A stretch of DNA of 64,000 nt, taken from NCBI RefSeq assembly GCF_019097595.1, contig NC_080726.1, positions 16,839,705 through 16,903,704 on the forward strand, in the 5' to 3' direction. The position numbers and the translations under genes are program-made. This stretch comes from Hemibagrus wyckioides. Taxonomy: Eukaryota > Chordata > Actinopteri > Siluriformes > Bagridae. Positions within the stretch are counted from its first letter, which is position 1, and every line of letters starts with the position of its first letter. Below are positions 1 to 12,217 of the stretch, piece by piece. The notes under the pieces were generated by a model. It saw only the letters and a program-made list of their open reading frames with translations, ran no database searches and was not told the DNA's origin.

Positions 1-1480
1 TAATTTCTCTGAGCTTTAAAATGTACTTGATATTTTCAATGTTTAGTTTCAGCTCGGTTTCTTCTGGTGATGGTAGAAAAGAGCCCTTTGTGGCATGATG
101 AAGAAACTTCTTTTCCTCAGGATATAACAGACTCTTTACATGTCAGTTTGGTGAGAGATATTTCACCTGCGGCTGTTTCTATCAGTCTTTTAATCCAGGG
201 TAAAAGAGTGCAGAGTTTTTCTAGAAGCGAGGACATGCAGTAGGTAAAAATGACTGACACATAAAGGAAACTGAAATCCCAGAGATAATAATTACACCAC
301 ACCACTTACACCACACAACCCCACTGAGTCCAGAGCAGACTGAGCTTTGAACTAAAGAGTTTGGTTGATGTTCTTTACTTCCTGAAAGATCTACAGCTCC
401 AGCAGGTGTGTTGTGCTGCCTTCAGAAAACAACATGTTCAGCAGCACATGGACTGCACACAACGAAACACAGCTGATACGCTATAGCAAATATTGTGCTA
501 GATCATGGTTCTGTGGCTCTGGTGAAGATTGATCGTGGTTTTCTGCTCAGCAGGAGCTTATGACTAAAACCTGCTTTCCTCTTCTGAGAGGTTCAGCCTT
601 TCCCATAAACAAAAAAGCTTTCAAGATCTATTTATGGCTAAATCTATACTCTGTTTTTCCCCCCAAATCAGTGTTTTGTAATGACATTTCTCTCCGAACT
701 GAGGCGGTGAGAACACAAACAACAAGAACAACACAAAGGAGCTTAAAATGTTCTGCATGGAGGAGTACAGCACGATCCCTCGACAAGTCTCCAGCCTTGT
801 TATACATCACAGAACTTTACAAAATATTAATTACAAGGTGCTGATCTTTTTGAAACTGAGTAGAAAATCAGTACAAAAAAAATCTGTTTGGGTGCAAAAT
901 GTAAAGTATAAGTGAGAGGGCAGACATGAAGCATACAAAAATATATGATTTTTTTTCCTTTCCAAAGCTGCACAACTATATTCAGACACAAACACATTCC
1001 GTATTTCAAATATTGCACTTCTATTTGAATTCATTTTAAGAATTCATGACTAGTCAAACTTGAAATTAGATTCTGTCAGTTGGCATTCGGTCCTCCTGCA
1101 TCACATAACCAGACACACAAACAACAAGTCAGAAGCAGCCACTAAAGTGATTGTGGCATCACTAAACCCCATGAAAGCTCTTTCCTCATCGCCAGCCACT
1201 AATATTTTCCTACTAGCTAATATTAATATTGCTTTTTGATGAGATCGCGATTAAATTCGCACCTCCAGCTAGTCAGAGAACATCTGAATGCTATTTCCAG
1301 AGGGAAGACACCTCAGCACACATTACACCCGGTTCCTCTGACAAGCCGCCCAGCAGTCCCAGGACTTTAATGATCCACGCAGATTCCAGTCTAAAACTCC
1401 CAGTACTGGTATAAACACTGACTCTGACTCAAGAGACTCAAATCTAAACAAATGATAAACTGATGCAGTACTATTTATTT
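1..1480. other. AT-rich non-coding stretch, no feature recognised
   Basis: Short open frames are present on both strands, but none shows a family motif, a splice-site pair or coding-like composition. I see nothing that can be named here. Confidence 0.6.
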
Positions 1481-1485
1481 TTTAG

Positions 1486-1512
1486 AAAAACAGAATACAA
1501 AATTCCTTTATT
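1486..1512 (-). terminator. possible minus-strand poly(A) signal region
   Basis: On the minus strand an AATAAA hexamer occupies 1512-1507 and is followed by a T-rich run with a TTTTGTATTCTGTTTTT-like composition. That order (hexamer, then U/GU-rich sequence) is what a vertebrate 3' end looks like. It lies downstream of the candidate minus-strand first exon near 3.6 kb and could close such a transcript. AATAAA is frequent by chance in AT-rich DNA, so support is weak. Confidence 0.2.
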
Positions 1513-2875
1513 TCTGGTTTCTTGTACAGAAACAGAGAACTGAGCGGTGATTGCAAGCGTGTCTGAAACTGACTGCACACTGAGCCCCTTAGCTTTCACA
1601 CAGATTCACATCCTGCAGCAGAAAGACACGACATGATGAATGAAGTTTGTTCTTTTGAACATGTAAAAGAACAGTCAACAACGACAATCTAGCTGTAGTT
1701 ACAACCTTCTCACAATGTACATGATGTCAACAGCTACAACATCTAGACTACGTTCACCCCTAAACAGTCATGCCCTGTAAATCACTCAAATAATACAGCT
1801 GCTTGTTAAAACGTGACGCACTGATGCCGGGTCTGTAAATCCGCTGTATGACACTCAATACAGCAGAAACGCAAAACTCACTGACACGCCACAGCCAGCC
1901 AACGCTGCAGCCAGGTAAATCTAATGTTACCTGCTAATGCGAGATAATTGAATCACTAAGTACCTGAGTCTCAGCACTGAATGATCCATCTTCTATTCTG
2001 ATAAAACGCTATTCTATCTTATCCAAATATCCTCTGAAAAACTTCCTTTTTTTTCTCTCAGACGTTCTGATCTGCTCCTCATCATGATTACTGATATACA
2101 CTGAGAACTAGTCTGCAATGATTATCTGTGTTCAGTTTATTTGATGTTCATTGTGCTGTGTATTTATTGTATTGTTGTCTATTTGTTGTGCACTGTATTG
2201 TATTTTTTTTTTACATTTTGTTCCAACATACACAGGTTATATAGTGCAGTGACCATTAAAAGCACATGACCTTATACCATCTTGTGACTCTGCGAGAAGG
2301 CACTTAGCTACTTTCCCCTGAAAACAGCTGGAGTCGATTCGGTGGTGTTACCCCTCAGAGAGCCATGTGAGAAAAACAGCACCAAAATAAAAGCGTCCAG
2401 AACACGCAGAGGAAACACGGAGACGAACGAACAGGAACTTCTTCCTGGTCAGCATGCCCCTGCTCCCACCTGCCTCGTTTTAATAAAGTGTCCTAGATTT
2501 ACACTGAATACAGGTTTCATACGAATCTGGACCTGATACCACGTCCCCACACCAGACATGATGTAAAAAAATAAAATTACACATCTGATTTAGCAAGAAC
2601 AAAAAATGAAGGGGGTTTAAAAGGCTTGTTAACATACACCACCTGGACATTTTAGCATCTCATGAATGTTTCATTTTGAGGTTCAGCACACAAGCACACG
2701 GCAGAGGAGCTGTGAGTCTGCAGGAACACCAAGGCCCCCTGTCTGTGGTCACAATAAGACATTTTACTACATCACTACAGCCTGACAAACCTTATTCACA
2801 ACAAAGACAAAAAACAGTAGGCTTCAGAAAAAAACAGGGAGAGATACCGAAAGGACATGGCAAAAACAACATAAG
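1513..2875. other. non-coding stretch, possible minus-strand transcript body
   Basis: No open frame with recognisable protein content is seen. If the minus-strand transcript suggested by the CpG-rich block at 2.9-3.8 kb exists, this would be its intron or 3' untranslated part. Nothing in the sequence proves it. Confidence 0.35.
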
Positions 2876-3815
2876 GAACGCAGTGATCGAAACGCTGGCG
2901 TGTCACACAAACAGCAGCGCGTGCACGGGTAATCCTTTTCTTCCCCCCTTTAATTCCAGCGATAATTTCCCAATCTGCACCAGGAGCACCGCGAAATACG
3001 TGTTTCATCGTTTCAGCTGATGTTTCCATCACTGGCGGATTTCAGAAGTGACTGAAACGCGTGACATGACAGTCGCAGAATGTAGAAATCAACAAATAAG
3101 AAAGAAAAATATGGCTCTCTGATGCATCCAAGATGCAGAATTGAGCGATCAGATTTACTGTAGCGCATTGCTGATCATTACTCAGCATTCCGGGGTTTGT
3201 TAACGGAAAAACACACACACACCTCAATGCACAGCAGTTTGCCCTAATTTCCAAAATAACCTCGTCTACACTTCAGACTGCGTGTTAAACCGCTGAGCTC
3301 GAGGTCCATGGCGTTAGTGTCCGCTCCTAAACCGCTGATCTGCACGAGGCGGTGTGTATGTTGTGTTTCTCCCCGACCTCTGCTCAACACCTGCCCGCTG
3401 TCCCTATGTAGATACACGCTTAAGTGAGCAATTAACCTCCTCTCCAAGACGTGCGGGTAATAACCCCACTTATTCGGAAGGGGAGGAAAAAAGTTCAATT
3501 AGAAAATCCGGGTCAGATACTGCATTAGATCCGGGAAATAATTCGAATTCAGCCTCACCTTGCAGACATGATAGTTTTCGAGCTGGTCTCAGACACGTCA
3601 AGCACAAGGGAACACGTATCCATCTTCAACAATAAGGACTCGAAGATATCACATCCAAAGAAAGTGCACGTCCTCGAAGCTTTAGTGTGCATGCACGCGA
3701 CCGCGACGTTTTCCTGCCCGGTCTCATGGGCGTGTGAGGCGCGAGCTCGCGCTAGCTGGCATCTTCGCAGCTACAATAACGGCGCGTGCTCTACAGTCAG
3801 TACGACGTAGGCAGT
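2876..3815. promoter_or_regulatory. CpG-rich, promoter-like block
   Basis: CpG dinucleotides are much denser here than in the surrounding AT-rich DNA, most strongly at 3240-3540 and 3700-3815, where short GCGCG, CGCGACG and GCGCGAGC motifs occur. Fish promoters are often marked by such local CpG retention. Open frames run on both strands, as expected for CpG-rich, stop-poor DNA, so they are not evidence of coding by themselves. Orientation is uncertain; the good splice donor at 3558 favours transcription on the minus strand. Confidence 0.4.
3559..3692 (-). other. candidate first coding exon, minus strand (unidentified)
   Basis: On the minus strand an open frame begins at ATG 3692-3690, with further in-frame ATGs at 3623-3621 (good Kozak context, GAAG before and G after) and 3569-3567. 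It runs into a near-consensus splice donor, CAAG|GTGAGG, with the exon ending at 3559. The frame stops exactly at the donor (TGA within GTGAGG), as a spliced exon would. The peptide from the second ATG starts MDTCSLVLDVSETSSKTIMS. I do not recognise the protein and could not find a matching acceptor that keeps the frame open. A 5' untranslated exon or chance are both possible. Confidence 0.25.
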
Positions 3816-4444
3816 ATTTCAAACATGGATTAGAGAAAAAATATATAAATACATATATGTTTTGATCTGGAGAACTTCAAAAAATGGATGTAGCGCGTAC
3901 AAAATAAACACAATCCCCCACAGTTGCATTAACTTCCGCAGTAAAGAACAGAATTAAAGCTTGAATTTCACATGAACTGCTGGGTTTAATCTCAGCAGCG
4001 CCAAAGACTGCCCTTCGTGCCTGACTACACCAGGAAAACATTTCTTTTCACAGTGAGTATTTTCACCTTTCGACATTTTCCCGCCTCCTGTGATTTTGGA
4101 TTATTGCCTCTGTTTTCTTTTTCTGTCTGTTTTGTTTTTAAGGCTGTTTCCTTTCAGTGCTGTAGCTGAAACTAATAAACTTTGTTTATCTTTGGAGTCT
4201 CAGAGATCGTTCTGGAGTTCTGCACTTGATGTGAAATCTTTGGGTAATGTCTTTCATGCCATATCATTATCATTCATATATATTCATATTCATATTTAGA
4301 GATAGATTTATAGATGTGTACTGGTGACAAAATCGTTTAAAGTTGCTGTCCAAAAATATTCACACAAAAACTGTGTATTATTAAAAAGAAAAATTATAAT
4401 AGATATATCTTTGGGATCAATTTGGCCCTGAACCGAAAAACAGT
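3816..4444. other. non-coding stretch, no feature recognised
   Basis: Ordinary AT-rich sequence with a short AT-rich run near 3838-3860. Nothing else seen. Confidence 0.6.
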
Positions 4445-4472
4445 AAAAAAAAAAAAAAAAAAAACAATAAAA

Positions 4473-4543
<71 letters not shown>
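4445..4543. repeat. poly(A) tract followed by (AT)n microsatellite
   Basis: Twenty consecutive A residues at 4445-4464 are followed, after a short A-rich linker, by an uninterrupted AT dinucleotide array from about 4477 to 4543. A poly(A) next to a dinucleotide array can be the relic of a retroposed tail, but no retroposon body is recognisable to the left. Confidence 0.95.
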
Positions 4544-4545
<2 letters not shown>

Positions 4546-5280
4546 CCAATGAAACAATATTATAAGTGTCCTTTTTAAACAAATTTTCTATTGACTTAAT
4601 TAACTATGAAGAAATCCCAGAACCTGGTGCAGGATCACTGATGGGTCTACGTCTACAGTTTCACCAATGGCTGGACTGGAGGACACACACCTTCTGAGTC
4701 ACAAGCAGCCCATAATTTGATGCCATATCTGGCTGGTGTCTTGATATATTCTGGTGAAAGGACGACTCACTCAGAAGGGAAATAGACATTCATTAAGAGT
4801 AACACTGGGGCCTGGGGTTGTACAGCAGGGCTAACTGTTCAACCTACCCACCCCAAACATCCCTAATAGCTGCCAATTTATCTTGTTCCTTTCTCTGTCC
4901 TCTTGTCTTACTGTCATCGAATCGCATGATATGAAATGTTCTCAAGGACACTGTGGTGGCGAGAGGGTTCTCTGTGTTTCATCTGAATAACAATCAGACT
5001 GTAAACACAGGACAAACTGCAGCACTGTACAGGATTCCTGAAGCTAATTAATTCGTTATATTTTAAGTATTTGAAGCTTAACTGCTGTCTCTGAGACCCC
5101 ATAGATAACAGTTTGGTTAATGGAACAATGATTTCAGTAGATCCCTAGGTATATATCAGCAGTATCAGTTAGATTATATGGCTCTTCTGGTAAAACATAC
5201 AGTGGAATTGAGGAACAATAATAAAAGCTTGTGCCATCTACTTTGACACTGAGATACACCTATTCTGTTAAAATACTGAG
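4544..5280. other. non-coding stretch, no feature recognised
   Basis: No coding signal or repeat structure noticed. Confidence 0.55.
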
Positions 5281-5742
5281 CTGAACCTCCTTTGCTGCTA
5301 TAAAAGTTTTTTTAAAAAGAGGTTTTTCATTAGATGTTGGAGTGTGGCTGTGGGGATTAGTGATCACTCAGCTACAAGAGCATTACCAGACACTGAGGTT
5401 GTAAAAGTAAGGAGGCCTGAGGTTCAATCTGTGTTCAGTGGGGTTGAGTCCGAGTCAGGGCTCTTTGCAGTTTTTCACTCCAACCTTCACCCACCATGTC
5501 TTCATGGAGCTGCTTTGTGCACAGGGACACTGTCATGCTGGAACACGGTTTGGACTCTTAGTTCCACTGAAAGGAAATCTTTAATGCTACAGCCTACAGA
5601 CACATTCTGTACAATTGTATGGCAGTTGTATGGCAGAGGAAGAAACACAGACCAGTGTAATGGAGAGCTGTCCGCATATTTTTGGCCATATTGTATATTT
5701 AGGAATGTCACTTTGGCCATATTGTATATTTAGGAATGTCAC
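5281..5742. mobile_element. Tc1-derived short non-autonomous element, decayed
   Basis: The segment resembles, from memory, an abundant fish element made of rearranged ends of a Tc1-like transposon. It contains CCTCCTTTGCTGCTATAA-like sequence, 'AGATGTTGGAGTGTGGCTGT', 'GTCTTCATGGAGCTGCTTTG', 'CACTGTCATGCTGGAACACG', 'CTTAGTTCCACTGAAAGGAA', and a terminal TTTGGCCATATTGTATATTT-like end. The motifs 'TTAGTTCC..TGAA.GGAA' and 'ATGCT.CAGC.TAC' also occur inside the intact Tc1 copy at 54.1 kb, which supports the relation directly. The open frame across it is a by-product. A matching antisense piece lies at 57876-58025. Confidence 0.65.
5681..5742. repeat. exact 31-bp tandem duplication
   Basis: Two identical 31-bp units, 5681-5711 and 5712-5742, each starting TTTGGCCATATTGTATATTT, lie at the right end of the Tc1-derived element. 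The duplicated unit contains the terminal inverted repeat core (GGCCATATTGTATA). Confidence 0.95.
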
Positions 5743-6689
5743 ATATTGATTCTGTTGATATGATTAATCCTGATTATTAATGTCACAATAATGCAAAAAA
5801 GCTACCATGTTACAGGGCTGAATGTAGTTTAACACAACAATGGATTTATTTGTTAAAAGATTTACTGCTTGGCAAAATCTAGCTAATAACACTACAATAA
5901 TGTGCATAAATGTTATTAGACAAGGAATTGTATAATCTGTGTACAGAACAGAAAACAGAGCATAATACTCAAAAAAAAGACCTTCAAAGCAATTGCACTG
6001 AACTAGCGATGAACTGCAATCTTTAACTACCAGTCAGCATCTGAAACATCAGTCATCCCGGATTTACACTGTCTTTTTTCATTTCTTATCACTTGACTGA
6101 AAGAATGTTTATTGCAGCCATCATTCATTGACTGAGCCAAGCCCACATATCTTATTTGAATTTCCATATGCCAAGATGTCACATAACGAGGTTGTGGAAT
6201 AATTTCCATGACATCACTGACAATGAACGACAGCAGATCTTCACAAGCTGGCCAAAAACACTAGTTATGTGTGTAATTGCGGTTATATGAATAACAGATA
6301 AGTGCCAGAGGCAGAGAGAATCCGCTGGATAACATACACAACACTGTTATGAAGAACAGGCAGAACTGGAAAGGTGTTGAAACAGCTACCCGGAAGCATG
6401 ATGTTAACTCCAAAGAGCCTGGAAATGGTGATCCCAGGCATCCCAGCAACAGCAGTGCAGACCTCCAGAAGATAAAAAGTTGCTCATGAAGACCAGATGC
6501 CTGTACAGTAGCATGTCATAGAAGACATATGGAGCACATACAGTTCCATGCTCTGATCTCACACTGGGGTTCCACACACTCCCTCTACCCTTGTGGCCCC
6601 ATGATGCCCCTGGTGTCTGTGATATTTGGGGTCTAATTGCAATCTTCTAACATCTGAAACTCTCTTTGTTCCAGCAGATGCCAGGGTAC
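5743..6689. other. non-coding stretch, no feature recognised
   Basis: No convincing open frame and no repeat structure seen. Confidence 0.5.
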
Positions 6690-6895
6690 TGATGCTGTGT
6701 ACAAAGAAGCCAAGAAAAAAGGACATCAGTCATGACCTCAGAGAAGCAGCAGTTTCTGTACATCTATCTAGGATGGGTTATAAGGCCCAATATGAAACAA
6801 TATGAAATTCACCATTCTGCTGTGAGAAGAACTCTTCACCAATGCAGAGCCTAAGCTGAGTTGTGCAAGAGGACAATGATCCCGAGCACACCGTA
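6690..6895 (+). mobile_element. decayed Tc1-like transposase fragment, internally deleted
   Basis: Sense-strand sequence here encodes pieces of a Tc1 transposase of a different family from the intact copy at 54.1 kb. Near 6720-6810 the frame reads like the N-terminal helix-turn-helix region (KKDISHDLREAA.....GYKA). Immediately afterwards, near 6870-6885, a QEDNDPEHT peptide corresponds to the catalytic QQDNDPKHT motif around the second aspartate, which normally lies about 200 residues downstream. The middle of the transposase is therefore missing, and stops and frameshifts are present. Identification rests on recalled family sequence. Confidence 0.65.
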
Positions 6896-7164
6896 GATAA
6901 AGATCATTAAAATATCAATAATCTGAGATTCAGCAGAAAATGTGGGACGTCTGCATTCCACCGCTTCAGTCCAGTGTTATAGGATATAGTACACAGGGTT
7001 TAGAGAGATATTAATGGAAATGAGGATCAGTTTCATGGGGCACATGACAGAGTTTGTGGTGAAGCAGCAGAACCCTTTATAGTCACAGCTGATGCAGGTG
7101 AAGAAATCCAAAGTGTCATCCTAATTTATATAGCCCTGGTCTCTGTTAGTGGGATTTTCTGTAT

Positions 7165-7212
7165 TAGAGAGAGAGAGAGAGAGAGCAAGAGAGAGAGAGA
7201 GAGAGAGAGAGA
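7165..7212. repeat. (GA)n microsatellite
   Basis: GA dinucleotide array with one CA interruption near 7186. Confidence 0.95.
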
Positions 7213-7589
7213 ATGGAAGTATGGAAGTCTTCCTTTGCCATGTGAAAGAAACCTTGAGAGGAACTAGACTTTTTCTCCCTGACTCCACTTAGTGAGATGC
7301 TACATCACTACAGTGAAGAAAGGAGAATAGTACTACATGTTGAAATGAAAGAGAATTACAATAAAAGGCAGACATTTAAAATTCTACACTGAGTCTTAGG
7401 AAAGTGCTTATTTACTGCTGTGAATAATCAGAATGATGTCAGAAATGATTCATCCAGGAGCTTATACCTTGGACACCTGCAAAGGTTGGAAATATAAGTG
7501 AGGTGAGTGAATATGGAGATGATTTGATGGTAGATGTGATGCTACAGCAAAATGAAGCAGCAAGAAAATAAAATACTGTGAAATAACAG

Positions 7590-7654
7590 AGTTCTGTCAT
7601 CATTTATTCATTTATCTTTTATAACCACTCTGACCTGGTCAGGGTCGCAGGGGA
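7590..7654 (-). mobile_element. V-SINE-type 3' tail fragment
   Basis: In reverse orientation the segment ends like the conserved 3' part of teleost V-SINE elements: TTCATTTATC..TTATAACC, then CCTGGTCAGGGTCGCAGGGG. The SINE at 31565-31893 carries related sequence in the forward orientation. Only the tail is left; the rest is replaced by simple repeats. Confidence 0.5.
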
Positions 7655-7669
7655 ACACACACACACGCA

Positions 7670-7729
<60 letters not shown>

Positions 7730-7753
7730 CTCTCTTTCACACTCACACACACA
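7655..7753. repeat. compound (CA)n-(CT)n-(CA)n microsatellite
   Basis: CA repeats at 7655-7671, CT repeats at 7672-7737, then a short CA run. It abuts a SINE tail, a common birthplace for such arrays. Confidence 0.95.
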
Positions 7754-10294
7754 TTTAAATATGAATTTCTGATTTATTTTAATTATATACAGTGAATACA
7801 TGAATAAATAGAAATGTAGTATATTTAATAAATGTATATTTCGCCAATAGTTCTTCTTTGTTTTAATCTTTTTTTTAATGAGTTTATGGTTTTGTTATAA
7901 AAATCAAAACAAACTTCAACCTTCAGCTGATCATCTCCTCCCTCATACACTGGCTTCAGACTTTGCTGGTCTTCACTCACCTCAGCTTTATTAGTACACT
8001 TTATGTCACACAGCAGCTTACTGTATTAATAGTCCAGATTTTGTAGTAATCTAACACCTTGAGTGCTGCACTTTCTCACTCTGATCACGGCCTGTGAGAG
8101 TCAAGTGCACACTCCATCTTTTTTTCGTGTTGCTAAAATGGCCCAAATCCATTAGAGTGTGTCTGGAGTGTTTAAAATCCTTTATCCACAGTGCATTATG
8201 GAAAATTCCTCTTTCTTAAATACCATGCCAGAACACTCAAAGTATTTACTGTAAGTCTCCATTTCCTTAGTGAAGTCCAAATGCAGATGATCATCTTGAG
8301 CTCCACGCTGCTGTTTTACACGACACTTTAATTCCATGATGCTTGTGTTTAGAATATTATAGAATAAATGTAAATATATTCATGCCAACACAGTCACACA
8401 GAAATGATCTGGATATTATTGTTGGATTATGAGGAATAAAAAACAATCTGCATAATCTTGCACGCTAAGTGAAGAGTAATGACAGAACTGCTGGAAAAAA
8501 AGAATTTATTATGGCTATCTGGACTACTGTGTGGATCTTAAGAAGCCTAAAGTTTTATAAGGTGTCAGTTTTTACACCTAATGTCATTTTAGGGTTCTAG
8601 TCAGGTCACAAGTGGCCCAGCATTAAATTCACTACAACTCATTTTATTTACATGTTTAATCCAGTTCTATCACATTAAACATGAGATGTGAAAACATGCT
8701 TTATGATTTCACAGAAATAATCCGAAACCTAAAGCTACAGATCAGTCAGTCGTGCTGGTGGGATGAAATGCCACGTCATTTCTACAGCATCACTGTTTTT
8801 CAATCCTATGAGTCAGAGGGATGCAGTTATTTCCTGGGAAACTGGAGATTTTGGGCAAATGAGCATGAACCAGTTTCTAAATGCACAACGGAAATCTGCA
8901 GAATAAAGGAACAGTTGGCCTGCTGACCGCTGCATTACTGGTCTTTTGATGTGTACATGGATGTTTTTTAAATCTGTTTGGTGGGTAAGTTTAGATTAGA
9001 CCACAGTGAATATATTTACATTATATATGTGTTGTAGATGTTCCTGTAGCTCTGCCTGGAAGGAGGTTGAAGGTTTTGATTAGGATGGAAGCCCCTGATG
9101 ATGTGAGCTCTAAACTGATGTGTCATGTGGTGAAGATGCTCAGTGATGGGGATTGGCCACAAATGATGTGTTTGTAGAGCTTTTTGTTTTGGGCACCATG
9201 GAGTTTCCATACCATGCTGTGATGCAGATGGTCAGGATGATCTCAGTGGTGCAGTGATAGTTTTTCTTTTCTTTTCTTTAATCTACTTAGAAAGTAAAGA
9301 TGCTGGATCATGTTTTTAACCAGAACTGAAGTACGATATTTCCAGGACAGATCAAGAACTTAAAGCTGGAGACACGTCCTCCTTTAGTCCCACTGGTGTA
9401 GATGGAGATGTCTGCTGTGTGAATAATAAAAAAAAATAGCTGTTTTAGGCAATTCTGCCTTAATGACATCAACCCAAAGGTGATGGAAAGAAGAATGTCC
9501 TTTGATGATGTTCTTATGTTTGCTATTTAAAAAATGACCTTATACTAACTAACTACTTGTTGCTTTTTTGCTCATAACAGTTCAGCCACAAAAAATGCCT
9601 GAAAACTGATCTGTATTTGCCCACTTGTTTCTTGGAAAAATAGATAAAGCAATAAATAAGTAGGGAGCGGTAATGTTGCCTTGCTCAATTTGACACTGAT
9701 TACCTAACGCTCAACGCTGTCACCACCTGTGACCAGTCACCGCAAACAAACACCACTGCGCTGCCAGCCTGACCGAGATAAAGCTGTTACTGAAGACTGA
9801 ATGAATAAATAAATGAATAAACAAGAATTTCATCTGCCACTTGGTGCATATGGGAACTGCTGAAATGTGAGTAGCTGTGTGTGACAGCTGCATCCTTACT
9901 TCTACATCTATAGTTTTAAATCACTGTATTTCCTGCGTTTCTTCCACTGTCTTGTCGTTGTTGATATCATTCCTGGTGAAAACATTGCAGCATGGCAATA
10001 GAGCATTTAGATCCACCATGTTGCTCTGGTCTAAATGGAGACTCTGCTCCTCCATCACGGCCAGAACAGTCATTACTCAGGTCCTACAGTCAGCAGGTTG
10101 GTGATGTGGTGATTAAGCCATTTCTGCTGCTTCAGTTACAGTTGAGACCCAATGAGTGTTATTACATCTAAAGGAAATGGAGGAAGCACTGCTAATACTG
10201 CAGCTGAAGAACAAGAGCAAAGTAACAGTAACAAAATACGCACTGATTTAAGGAGGATGTTCAGTAACAGCTTCGGTGTCTCTTTTGAGATTCT
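7754..10294. other. 2.5-kb non-coding stretch, no feature recognised
   Basis: No gene, RNA or structured repeat was recognised. The longest open frames are under 90 codons and lack splice or family signals. Confidence 0.5.
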
Positions 10295-10364
10295 CATTCA
10301 TTCATTCACTCATTCGTTCGTTCGTTCATTCATTCATTCATTCATTCATTCATTCATTCATTCA
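10295..10364. repeat. (ATTC)n microsatellite with GTTC variants
   Basis: ATTC tetranucleotide array interrupted by three GTTC units and one ACTC unit near its left end. Confidence 0.95.
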
Positions 10365-11134
10365 CTTAAAATAATTACCTTTGCAATAAGTTGTGTTGTT
10401 GTGTAATAACCTTCAGCTTTCCAGAGTGGAAAAGACTGATTTTTTTTCTTCTCCAAGCTATTGGAGTCACTTTATGAAATCATATTATGTATACACTCAG
10501 CCTAGTAACTGTCTGAAAGACACACAGGTCATTTTAATAAAATAAATGGAATATGAAGAAATTCATTTTAAGTACCTGCATGACATGACTCTGTATACTG
10601 TGAACTTTTCCTGTGCAAATATTGACATAACTTCTGAACCTCTGAAAGTTTCTGCCACTGTGAATTGGACTCTAAGGATAAGCGCAGGAGTGTATCTAAT
10701 CACAGAAACAGAAGCAAAGAGTCTGCGTGTGAAGCTGAGATTCTATAGTGAAGCAGGAGGAGAATCATAAACATAAACAAAAAAAATCTCAGGCGTGTTC
10801 AGGTGTGAATTCCATAGCAATCCAGGTGTGAAGTCACACTTCAGTCATATAAGGGAGAAAAGCAGGAGAAAGATGGAGGAAGAGTGAGTTATTTCCCTCG
10901 GCAGCATGTAAAGTTTAATCTGAAAACAGATTCAGTTGATGTTTTTATGTGTAAGTGTGAGTTGGTGTTCTCACACAGCTGGGAATAGATTATTAATAAA
11001 AACCATGTAGTATTGTGTGGCACAGTAAGAGTGAGTGATACTGTGCTGAAACGATAATGGGTTTACATATCTGTTGGGGTTTATAACTTTTCTACAACTT
11101 TTAGAAAAAAAATTAAATAACAAATAAATCATCC
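10365..11134. other. non-coding stretch, no feature recognised
   Basis: No convincing feature noticed. A 74-codon open frame at 10546-10770 has no family resemblance. Confidence 0.5.
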
Positions 11135-11197
<63 letters not shown>

Positions 11198-11206
11198 CAG
11201 TCATGC

Positions 11207-11297
<91 letters not shown>

Positions 11298-11314
11298 CAG
11301 TCATGCAGACAGAC

Positions 11315-11385
<71 letters not shown>
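11135..11385. repeat. (GATA)n array with a 100-bp superstructure
   Basis: A 250-bp GATA/TAGA tetranucleotide array. The interruption CAGTCATGCAGA occurs at 11198-11209 and again at 11298-11309, exactly 100 bp apart. This indicates that a block was duplicated as a unit. The second interruption is followed by GACA units. GATA/GACA arrays (Bkm-type) are common in vertebrates. Confidence 0.95.
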
Positions 11386-12217
11386 CTAAAATAGTCTATA
11401 TATTTCACTAAAATAGAAAAAGTATTAAATTTGGCATGAGGCCAAATATGAGGCAAAAGAGAAATAAATAATAATAATCTGAGGGTCTGTGCCCCAGGGA
11501 GTGTCTGGGATTAGAAGCACTATTTAAAGCCTCCACACAAATCTGCTCCCTGTGGGACTCCACCAGTGGATGAGAAATCAAAAGTGCAATCAAGCAAAGG
11601 AAAATAGGGAAGCCTCCTCGACCACAGACACTCTATCATTAGAGCAAGGAGGGAGAGAAAGAAAGAGAAAAACAAGCTGGATTTAGAGATGAGATCCTGA
11701 GATTCTACTTAGTTAGTTTAACAAAAATAAATAGCTAACGATAAGATGACAACATATTTAAATATTTAGTATGCTGAATTGTAATTGACCTTGTCTTTAC
11801 TGTGTTTGTGTATTTGTGTTTTCATTTTTAATAAGGACTAATATCTATACATTATAAGCACAAATATATAATATATTAAGCTGCAAACATCAGTCATTGT
11901 GCCATTCATTGTAATAGAACAACATTAGCATCAAATCCTACTAAAAACTGGATTTGTGTTACTTTGTGTCTGTGTGTGAAAATCTCAGAACCTGCTGAAG
12001 GATTATTTTTCACAAAACATAAAAACACATAGCTGTCCTGTATCACTGCAGTTCCCAAATATTTCACTTACTTTATAATAGAGACAAGCTTTTACAGTGG
12101 AGCCAAAAAAAGTTGTAATTGAAAATTTAGAAGAATGTTGGATATATTAAATCACCAGGATTATAAATTTATTATTTTATAATTTATAAGCATTTATTAT
12201 TTCCTCCCACTGCTTAC
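11386..12217. other. non-coding stretch, no feature recognised
   Basis: AT-rich sequence; nothing recognised. Confidence 0.5.

Noticed and set aside
3568..3810. 80-codon + strand frame starting MIVFELVSDTSS, after an acceptor-like CTCACCTTGCAG
   Set aside because: It overlaps the CpG-rich block where both strands are open. The minus-strand reading with a better donor consensus was preferred, though neither is proven.
11113..11304. [12 protein letters not shown] repeat frames on the minus strand
   Set aside because: Translation of the GATA tetranucleotide array.
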